Source: Candidatus Gastranaerophilales bacterium (GTDB taxonomy: Bacteria; Cyanobacteriota; Vampirovibrionia; Gastranaerophilales; Gastranaerophilaceae). From it: 64,000 bases of DNA. The position numbers and the translations under genes were made by a program. The stretch covers positions 93,914 to 157,913 of the forward strand of contig CALUUK010000005.1 in assembly GCA_944323955.1 (NCBI GenBank). The letters run 5' to 3'. Within the stretch, counting starts at the first letter, position 1; each line of letters starts with the position of its first letter. This document shows, piece by piece, positions 36,049 to 42,952 of the stretch. The notes under the pieces are model-generated. The model saw only the letters and a program-made list of their open reading frames with translations, was not told the origin of the DNA and ran no database searches.

Positions 36049-37142
36049 AAAAAGAAAAAGAATTATTAAAAGGTAATTATGCTATTGCGCAAGCTGCAGT
36101 TGAAGCGGGTTGTCAAAGTTATTTCGGATATCCTATCACTCCTCAAAGTGAAATAGGCGAGTATATGAGTACTATTATGCCCGAAAAAGGAAGAGCATAT
36201 GTTGCGGCGGAAAGTGAAGTTGCTGCAATAAGTATGGTGCTGGGTGCGGGCTCAACCGGGGTTAAAGCAATGACTTCATCTTCTTCCTGTGCGGTTGCTC
36301 TTATGCAGGAAGGTTTATCATTTATTGCGGGAGATGAAATCCCTTGTGTATTGGTAAGTGTTATGAGAGCAGGCCCGGGATTGGGCTATATTTATGCTTC
36401 TCAGGGGGATTATTATCAAACAACAAAAGGCGGCGGAAACGGAGATTATAAGATTGTTACTTACGCGCCTTCAAGTGTTCAGGAGTGTATTGACCTTACT
36501 TATAAATGTTTCCATGTCTCGCAGAAATACAGAACTCCTGTTTGTCTGCTGGCCGATGGTATGCTTGGACAAATGATGGAACCTGCAGTGGTCGGTGAAT
36601 ATCCTTATGAAGAAATCGACCAGTCTTCCTGGGCTTTAGATGGTGCAAAGGACAGAGAACCCAGATTTATTGCTTCTATTGAACGTGATCAGGAAACACT
36701 CAGAAAAAGAGTTGTTAAAATTTTTGAAAAGTATAAAAAAATTCTTGATAACGAAAATGTGTTTGAAAAATATGAAATTGAAGGCGCAAAACTTGTAATT
36801 ACAGCTTTCGGAAGCATTGCAAGAATAGCTAAAGCAGCAGTGAAAAAGGCAAGAAAGAACGGACTTAAAGTCGGTTTATTCAGACCGGTTATGTTGAATC
36901 CGTTCCCCGAAAAAATAGTTGCCGAAATTGCACAAAAAGTTGACGGTATTTTAGACATAGAGTTAAACTGCGGTCAAATGCTTCAAGATATTAAAGCAAG
37001 TATTGCAGGTGCCGCAAATATTCCCGTTGAGTTTTTCGGAAGACCTGCGGGGGTTATGATGACAGTTGAAGAAATATATAAACAAATTGAAAATGTTTAT
37101 AGAAAAATGGAAGAAAAACAATATGGAACAGCTTGTATATAA
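36045..37142 (+). CDS. 2-oxoacid:ferredoxin oxidoreductase, alpha subunit (KorA/VorB type)
   Basis: 365 residues. YFGYPITPQSEIGEYM (about 26) is the pyrimidine-binding alpha-subunit signature, followed by GAGSTGVKAMTSSSSC (about 70) and a C-terminal domain II with AFGSIARIAK. The complex oxidatively decarboxylates a 2-oxoacid to acyl-CoA and reduces ferredoxin, an oxygen-sensitive route typical of anaerobes. The sequence does not settle 2-oxoglutarate against branched-chain substrate. It overlaps both neighbours. Confidence 0.93.
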   Translation: MKKEKELLKGNYAIAQAAVEAGCQSYFGYPITPQSEIGEYMSTIMPEKGRAYVAAESEVAAISMVLGAGSTGVKAMTSSSSCAVALMQEGLSFIAGDEIPCVLVSVMRAGPGLGYIYASQGDYYQTTKGGGNGDYKIVTYAPSSVQECIDLTYKCFHVSQKYRTPVCLLADGMLGQMMEPAVVGEYPYEEIDQSSWALDGAKDREPRFIASIERDQETLRKRVVKIFEKYKKILDNENVFEKYEIEGAKLVITAFGSIARIAKAAVKKARKNGLKVGLFRPVMLNPFPEKIVAEIAQKVDGILDIELNCGQMLQDIKASIAGAANIPVEFFGRPAGVMMTVEEIYKQIENVYRKMEEKQYGTACI

Positions 37143-37878
37143 GAAACCCGATTCAATAAAAGAAGATTTTAAAATTTCTTTTTGCCCCGGCTGCGACCAC
37201 GGTGTTGCCGTTAAGTTGGTGGCGGAAGTTCTGGATGAGCTTGGAGTCAGAGAAAAAACAATCGGAATAGCCTCTGTCGGTTGCAGTGTGTTCTCATATG
37301 ATTTCTTCAATTTGGATATCGTGGAAGCTCAACACGGCCGTTCAATGGCTGTTGCAACCGGTGTGAAACGTTCTAAACCCGATAAAGTTGTATTTACTTA
37401 TCAAGGTGACGGTGACCTGGCTTCAATAGGTATTGCGGAAACAATTCATGCTATGGCAAGGGGTGAAAAAATTACTGCTATTTGTATTAATAATACTACT
37501 TACGGTATGACCGGCGGACAAGCAGGCCCCACCACTTTAATTGGACAGGTTACTACAACAACAACGAAAGGGCGTTGTGCAGAACTTTCGGGATTCCCTT
37601 TAAAAATATCCGAACTTTTAAAAGAAATTGACGGAACGGCATATGTTGCACGTGTTACTCTGGATAATCCGAAGGCAATAATGAATGCCAAAAAATGTAT
37701 AAAAAAAGCATTTGAAGCACAAATAAAAGGACTTGGCACAGGATTTGTTGAAATTCTTGCTACTTGTCCTACTAACTGGAAAATGACTCCGCAGCAAGCG
37801 CATGAACGTGTCAGAGGTGAAATGTCAGAGGTTTTTGTTCCCGGAGTTTATAAAGACAAAGTCAGTGAGGCACTATAA
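37123..37878 (+). CDS. 2-oxoacid:ferredoxin oxidoreductase, beta subunit (KorB/VorA type)
   Basis: 251 residues. FCPGCDHG near residue 19 and the thiamine-diphosphate motif GDGDLASIGIAE...NNTTYGMTGGQ (about 89-130) are diagnostic for the TPP-binding subunit. The start ATG at 37123 has GGAAG upstream and lies inside the alpha gene (20-nt overlap); a longer frame from 37066 lacks family support. Its stop overlaps the gamma start by 1 nt. Confidence 0.93.
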   Translation: MEQLVYKKPDSIKEDFKISFCPGCDHGVAVKLVAEVLDELGVREKTIGIASVGCSVFSYDFFNLDIVEAQHGRSMAVATGVKRSKPDKVVFTYQGDGDLASIGIAETIHAMARGEKITAICINNTTYGMTGGQAGPTTLIGQVTTTTTKGRCAELSGFPLKISELLKEIDGTAYVARVTLDNPKAIMNAKKCIKKAFEAQIKGLGTGFVEILATCPTNWKMTPQQAHERVRGEMSEVFVPGVYKDKVSEAL

Positions 37879-38414
37879 TGAATTCTAATGTATTAATAGC
37901 AGGTTTTGGCGGTCAGGGGGTCCTTTTTATCGGGCAATTGTTTGCAAGAGCCTGTATGAAAGAAGATTTAAATGTTACCTGGTCTCCGGCATACGGTGCT
38001 GAAATGCGAGGCGGAACAGTTAATTGCACTGTTTGTATGTCTGATGATGAAGTGGCTTGCGCTTTTGTTGAAGAACCGGAAAATGTTATTGCTCTGAATG
38101 CACCTTCTTTTGAAAAATTTGAAAAGAAAATAAAATCCGGCGGAACGATGATTGTCAATTCTTCTCTGGTTAAGTCGGCTCCTTCAAGAAATGATATTAC
38201 ATATAAGTTTGTTCCTATGACAGATATTGCTCATAAGGCAGGACATGAAAAAATGGCAAATATAGTTTCTCTCGGTGCTTTTATTAAAACCTTACCTTTT
38301 GTAAAAAAAGATAGCATTATAAACGAAATGAAGAATATCTTAACGGGTAAAAAGGCTGCTATGCTTGAAGGTAATATTCAGGCACTTGATGAAGGTTTTG
38401 CCGCTGTTGAATAA
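37878..38414 (+). CDS. 2-oxoacid:ferredoxin oxidoreductase, gamma subunit
   Basis: 178 residues. IAGFGGQGVLFIGQL near residue 6 and SPAYGAEMRGGTVNC near 43 are signatures of the gamma subunit, which completes the CoA-binding region. Last gene of the delta-alpha-beta-gamma operon. A GC-rich repeat region starts 17 nt after the stop, so the mRNA 3' end probably runs into it. Confidence 0.93.
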   Translation: MNSNVLIAGFGGQGVLFIGQLFARACMKEDLNVTWSPAYGAEMRGGTVNCTVCMSDDEVACAFVEEPENVIALNAPSFEKFEKKIKSGGTMIVNSSLVKSAPSRNDITYKFVPMTDIAHKAGHEKMANIVSLGAFIKTLPFVKKDSIINEMKNILTGKKAAMLEGNIQALDEGFAAVE

Positions 38415-38430
38415 TTGGATATTCATGTTT

Positions 38431-38582
38431 GCTAACCGGGCTCTGCCCGTACGGAATTTCGCTGTCTTGGTTTTTGCTCACTCTCGGGCAAGCGGTTCAC
38501 TGCGCTGACGCTTGTCGTTCACCTTGCCCTCACATAATCGGGTTCGCTCATTTCATTCGACTCCACCCTGCGCAAAAACCGC
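38431..38582. repeat. 152-bp GC-rich direct repeat, copy 1
   Basis: Identical over 152 bp to 38649-38800 (offset 218 bp). It is GC-rich in an AT-rich genome. Its reverse complement contains GAGGGCAAGGTGAACGA (from 38515-38531) and GGAGTCGAATGAAATGAGCG, which align with spacer blocks at 49.16-49.26 and 50.03-50.10 kb. A frame crosses both copies, but there is no start site or family similarity to support a gene. Confidence 0.92.
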
Positions 38583-38648
38583 TGTCTTGAAATTCTTTTC
38601 GCTCACTGCTGTCGTCAGCTGCACTTCGTTGCCGCAGACTTCGCGTTC
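38583..38648. repeat. 66-bp related unit between the direct repeats
   Basis: The reverse complement of 38583-38604 reads GAGCGAAAAGAATTTCAAGA, nearly identical to GAGCGAAAAGGAAATTCAAG at 50077-50096. GCTGTCTTG recurs three times across the region (38461, 38581, 38679), which suggests nested shorter units. Confidence 0.75.
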
Positions 38649-38800
38649 GCTAACCGGGCTCTGCCCGTACGGAATTTCGCTGTCTTGGTTTTTGCTCACT
38701 CTCGGGCAAGCGGTTCACTGCGCTGACGCTTGTCGTTCACCTTGCCCTCACATAATCGGGTTCGCTCATTTCATTCGACTCCACCCTGCGCAAAAACCGC
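38649..38800. repeat. 152-bp GC-rich direct repeat, copy 2
   Basis: Exact copy of 38431-38582. An A9 tract and a hairpin follow directly. Perfect identity suggests recent duplication or gene conversion. From 38828 to the kinase start at 39057 I see only AT-rich sequence without a confident signal. Confidence 0.92.
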
Positions 38801-38827
38801 AAAAAAAAAGGAACTTTTTAGGGTTCC
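38801..38827 (-). terminator. Orphan minus-strand terminator-like hairpin
   Basis: Read on the minus strand: AGGAAC, 8-nt loop, GTTCCT, then T9. On the plus strand there is no T run, so the signal faces transcription from the right, where no minus-strand gene is visible. Confidence 0.55.
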
Positions 38828-39056
38828 TCTGAAATCTGTTTCAATTTCCTCGTGTGTTAGTAAAAGGTAGTAAGTAAGGTAAGTATGAATATAAAATTTG
38901 TTTATTTGGTCCGTTAGAATCTCTCGTGTATCATCTACATATATATAAAGTATATAAACATTCGAGAATTGCTTAATACCTTTTATCTTGTTACATTTCT
39001 TTACAAAAGCAGTAAACCAAAACCTGTGCTACAATATTTACCGAAGGGATATGATA

Positions 39057-41132
39057 ATGGCAAAAGCAGTCTTGGTATCAAATGATAATAATTTGATTGA
39101 TGAAGTAAAAAATATTATTTCATCCGCTAACTACGAACTTGAAACTGCAAAAACACTTGAAGACGCCGAGATATATACGGCTTCGGATGAAACGGATATA
39201 GTTATTTTTGACGCCCTTATACCTGATATTATGTCATTGCTCCGTACATTAAAACTTCAAATGCAGTCAAAGGATATCCGCTCCGTTATTATTCTTCCCG
39301 GGAAAAATATTAATTATGACTGCCTTAAATATACAAATAACTATATACAAAGACCCATTAACGGAAACTTAATGCTTGCAACATTAAATTCCGCTATGCA
39401 ATTTAGAGAAACATTTAAAGGTCTTTCCAAAAATAACAATGATCTGGCAAAAAGTTTGTATCAGTTAAATGTTTTATATTCAACCAGTACACAGCTTGCA
39501 GGTTCTCTGGATAAAAAAAATCTTATAGAAATTATGACCGACGGACTGGACAGGAGTTTGTCTCTTTCTCTTTGTTACGCTCTGGTTTTGAATGAAGTTA
39601 ATGATATACAATTAATAATAAAATCACTATTTCCTATTTCGGTAAAACTTGAAAATGCTATTAAATTAAGGGCTTTATTGAATTATAAAAATTTATTTTC
39701 CATAAATCCTAAAATGGAAGATATTCGTGTAATTAAATCATCTAAAGACCAATACGGTGAATATGATTTGAATGTTTTCGGGTTTGATAATTTGTTTGCA
39801 CCGATAAATATAAAAAATAAATTTTACGGAATAATAGAAGTTTTCAGAGATTCGGATTTTATGCCGGATGATACCAAATGTTTTTCAACACTTGTAAAAC
39901 AGGTCTCTCTTCCGCTTGAAAGTGCCATATTATATGAAGAAATCAAAGACACGAATATGAAATTGGAAAGACTGGAGAGGTTAAAATCAGAGTTTATTTC
40001 CATAGTATCTCATGAACTTAAGACACCTTTGACATCTATAAACAGTTCCGTTGATATTATTTTGAAAGGTATGACAGGGGAGATAAGCGAAGCTACGGAA
40101 AAGTTTTTAAACCTTGCAAAAAGCAATGTTAAAAGGTTATCTGCAATTATTTATGATTTGTTGGATTTGTCTAAAATTGAAGCGGGTAAGATGGAATTTC
40201 GTTTTGAAAGAACTAATATTAATCTTCCTGTAGAGCTTGTTAAAAATACACTTGACAATCTGGCTAAAGAGCAAAATATTACTATAAATCTAAATTTGGC
40301 AGAAAATCTTGATTTGGTTTATATTGATACACAGAGAATGGAACAGGTTTTAACAAATCTTGTATCTAATGCTGTTAAATTTACCAGAGAAAACGGAACA
40401 ATTGAGATTACTTCTTCCAGAATAAGTGCTGATGAAATTAAAAATAATCCGTTCTTTGATTCACTTCCCGAAAAAATGAGTAAAGAATATGTAAAAATAG
40501 CCGTAAAAGATAACGGTATCGGTATTGCACCCGAAAATCAATATAAAGTTTTTGAGCAGTTTAAACAAATAGAAAATTCACTCAGCCGCAAAGTCGGAGG
40601 TTCCGGATTAGGGCTTCCTATTGCAAAAAGACTTATGGAAGCACATAAAGGTTTCATATGGCTTGAAAGTGAACTTGATAAAGGTTCTACGTTTTATCTT
40701 GCAATTCCTTTAATGAGTGAAAGTGAAATATTTGAATTGTCACTTGAACAGGATATTCAAAAAGCAAAAACAGAACATGTTAACATTTCTCTTATCGGAC
40801 TGAGAGAAAATATTCTTGATGGTGAATCATTGATTGACAGAATTTGTGATGAACATGTGATAAGAAAAACCTCATGTTTTCATGAATATATGAAAGAAGA
40901 AGACGGAAAACGCTATTATTATTTGTATTCGGTTGACATGGATTCTTTTGTATTTGATTTTGAGATAAGAAAACTTGCAACATATATAAATGAAATGAGA
41001 CAAGAGTATCCGGAGTATGATATAGTATATTCTGCGGCTTTATGCCCGCAAGACGGCGAAACTGCAGATGTGTTAATTCCAAAATTGAACAATTTTAAAG
41101 GTGATAGGGATGAAGAAAATATTAATAGTTGA
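39057..41132 (+). CDS. Sensor histidine kinase with degenerate receiver and C-terminal GGDEF-like remnant
   Basis: 691 residues and no membrane helix, so cytoplasmic. Residues 1-110 look like a receiver with IFDALIPD (Asp52) but no N-terminal acidic pair and Arg in place of the KPF lysine. About 150-290 is a GAF-like sensor. HisKA (about 310-375) has phospho-acceptor His319 in SIVSHELKTPL, and the ATPase domain has NLVSNAVKF, DNGIGI and GGSGLGLPI. The tail (about 570-690) ends like a GGDEF domain (AALCPQDGETADVL) without a GGDEF motif. ATG 39057 has GAAGGG 8 nt upstream. It overlaps the response regulator by 23 nt, its probable partner. Confidence 0.87.
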   Translation: MAKAVLVSNDNNLIDEVKNIISSANYELETAKTLEDAEIYTASDETDIVIFDALIPDIMSLLRTLKLQMQSKDIRSVIILPGKNINYDCLKYTNNYIQRPINGNLMLATLNSAMQFRETFKGLSKNNNDLAKSLYQLNVLYSTSTQLAGSLDKKNLIEIMTDGLDRSLSLSLCYALVLNEVNDIQLIIKSLFPISVKLENAIKLRALLNYKNLFSINPKMEDIRVIKSSKDQYGEYDLNVFGFDNLFAPINIKNKFYGIIEVFRDSDFMPDDTKCFSTLVKQVSLPLESAILYEEIKDTNMKLERLERLKSEFISIVSHELKTPLTSINSSVDIILKGMTGEISEATEKFLNLAKSNVKRLSAIIYDLLDLSKIEAGKMEFRFERTNINLPVELVKNTLDNLAKEQNITINLNLAENLDLVYIDTQRMEQVLTNLVSNAVKFTRENGTIEITSSRISADEIKNNPFFDSLPEKMSKEYVKIAVKDNGIGIAPENQYKVFEQFKQIENSLSRKVGGSGLGLPIAKRLMEAHKGFIWLESELDKGSTFYLAIPLMSESEIFELSLEQDIQKAKTEHVNISLIGLRENILDGESLIDRICDEHVIRKTSCFHEYMKEEDGKRYYYLYSVDMDSFVFDFEIRKLATYINEMRQEYPEYDIVYSAALCPQDGETADVLIPKLNNFKGDRDEENINS

Positions 41133-41472
41133 TGACGAAACAGATATACTGGAAATATTAAAATTTGTATTGGAAGCGCAGGGGTATGAGTGTATAACCG
41201 CAACAGACGGCGAAATGGGGCTTAGTCTTGCAAGAGAAATTAATCCTGATTTGATAATCCTTGATGTTATGATGCCGAAAATTAACGGATATAAAATAAG
41301 CAGACTTCTTAAATATGACAATAAATATAAAGATATCCCGATTTTAATGATAACGGCGCGTTCTCAGGAGGAAGATAAAATTATAGGTGAAGAAACAGGT
41401 GCGGATGAGTATATTACAAAGCCGTTTCAGGTCGACTATGTTGTGGAAAAAGTAAAGAGTTATTTAGGGTAG
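41110..41472 (+). CDS. Stand-alone CheY-like response regulator
   Basis: 120 residues, a single receiver domain: ILIVDDETDI (acidic pair), ILDVMMPKINGY (phospho-acceptor Asp), MITARS and ITKPF (conserved Lys). With no output domain, it must act through protein contacts. The start is ATG 41110, directly preceded by AGGTGATAGGG. It overlaps the kinase gene and is followed 4 nt later by the PilB-like gene, so the phosphorelay may control pilus or secretion function. Confidence 0.94.
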   Translation: MKKILIVDDETDILEILKFVLEAQGYECITATDGEMGLSLAREINPDLIILDVMMPKINGYKISRLLKYDNKYKDIPILMITARSQEEDKIIGEETGADEYITKPFQVDYVVEKVKSYLG

Positions 41473-41476
41473 TTAA

Positions 41477-42865
41477 ATGGAATTTGTTACAAATAAAACT
41501 CTTGAAAAACTAAAGTATGACCTCGTTCGAGACGGGCTTATAAGTTATGAAGATATAGAAAGAGCCAATGAACTTGCACTTTCTCAAAATGTTAATATCG
41601 GTCATATTCTTATAAAATCAGGACTGATAACAGAAACAAATCTTTTAAAATTTCTTGAAGGAAAACTTCATATCCCCTATGTGGATTTAAAAGATTATAC
41701 TTTAGATAAAAGATGTTTGTCTTATATCAGTTTTAATGATGCGCAGAAATATAAGATTATTCCGCTTTTCAAGATAGAAAATGTTTTGACGGTTGCAATG
41801 GCGGATCCTCTGGACTTGTTTGCGATAGATAAAATTGTTGAAAAGACCGGCTGCGATATTGAACCTGTTGTCAGCGCAGAGTCATCAATATTGAATAAAA
41901 TAGAAGAATATTATAAAAGCGACAGTTCCGTCGGCGAAATAAATATAGAAGAAACAGCAAGCAGCTTTGACTGGCAGGAGGAACTGCATAATGATGTTTT
42001 ATCCGATGAACACATACAAATCTTAATCCGTGCGATATTGAAACAGGCGATTTTAAATAATGTGCATGAAATGTTTTTTGAACATGTTCCCGGCGGTTTA
42101 AGTGTTAATTTCAGGATGAATTCACAGATTCAAAATATGGGACAGATTCCCTCAGTATTGGTTGTTTCTTTTATTTCAAAACTGAAAACCCTGTCTAATC
42201 TGGATGCAGCTGTTTGTGAACTGCCGCAGCTTGGTAAATTAATATTTAAAGTTGATGAAATAATTTTGACTGCAAGTATATCGGCTTTTCCTACAATAAA
42301 CGGTGAAAGAATTTCTCTAAAAATTTATAAGCCGCCTAAAAAACTTGATAAGACCGGATTGACACCCGCACAGATAAATACTCTTATGTCCGAGCTTGAA
42401 AAACCCGGAATTGTTCTTGTCTGCGGTTCTTCATTATCGGGAAAAACACATATTATTTATTCAATTTTATCGGAGATTGCAAATTCGAATAAGAATATTA
42501 TGACAATTGAATCAATTGCAAAATACAAGCTGGATAATGTTAATCAATGCGAACTCAATGAAAATATAGGATTTAATATGGATAAAGCAATGAGATTTAT
42601 TGAGTTTCAATCACCCGATTTAATATATTTTGAAGGAATAACAAGTAAATCCGCCCTGGATTATTTCAGTGAACTTGTTTTTAAAGATAAAGTATTGATT
42701 ACGGAACTTCTGGCAGATAATATGGCGGATTTAAACAAGAAACTTTCATATGAAGATTTTGCTATGTTTAAGCCTGTAATATCCTGTATTATTTTTGTTC
42801 ATAATGCTCAAAGTATTGAAGTTTTCGGCAAAAGCGAGATACAAAGATTTACATCGATTGTATAA
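41477..42865 (+). CDS. Degenerate PilB/GspE-like secretion ATPase
   Basis: 462 residues. The N-terminal T2SSE_N (MshEN-like) domain (about 1-150) has GHILIKSGLI, IPYVDL and AMADPLDL. The ATPase-like part keeps Walker A GSSLSGKT near 315, but the Asp box (IEDP), the Walker B E in GE.RD and the ATLHTN His box are replaced (TIESIA, DLIYFEGI, LITELLADN), and the tetracysteine zinc motif is absent. ATP hydrolysis is therefore doubtful. It may be a regulatory paralogue of a true PilB elsewhere. It follows the kinase and regulator genes and is probably cotranscribed. Confidence 0.8.
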   Translation: MEFVTNKTLEKLKYDLVRDGLISYEDIERANELALSQNVNIGHILIKSGLITETNLLKFLEGKLHIPYVDLKDYTLDKRCLSYISFNDAQKYKIIPLFKIENVLTVAMADPLDLFAIDKIVEKTGCDIEPVVSAESSILNKIEEYYKSDSSVGEINIEETASSFDWQEELHNDVLSDEHIQILIRAILKQAILNNVHEMFFEHVPGGLSVNFRMNSQIQNMGQIPSVLVVSFISKLKTLSNLDAAVCELPQLGKLIFKVDEIILTASISAFPTINGERISLKIYKPPKKLDKTGLTPAQINTLMSELEKPGIVLVCGSSLSGKTHIIYSILSEIANSNKNIMTIESIAKYKLDNVNQCELNENIGFNMDKAMRFIEFQSPDLIYFEGITSKSALDYFSELVFKDKVLITELLADNMADLNKKLSYEDFAMFKPVISCIIFVHNAQSIEVFGKSEIQRFTSIV

Positions 42866-42952
42866 TGTAACATTGTTTTAACATGTTTTGTTTTATACGG
42901 TAAAAAAATTTTTCCCGGGTTTTACTGCTTCTATAGAGGGTGGTAAGATTTT

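Noticed and set aside
38512..38832. Open frame across the GC-rich repeats
   Set aside because: The predicted peptide repeats because the DNA repeats; there is no ribosome site or family resemblance, and the frame exists in repeat DNA that also occurs as untranslated spacers.
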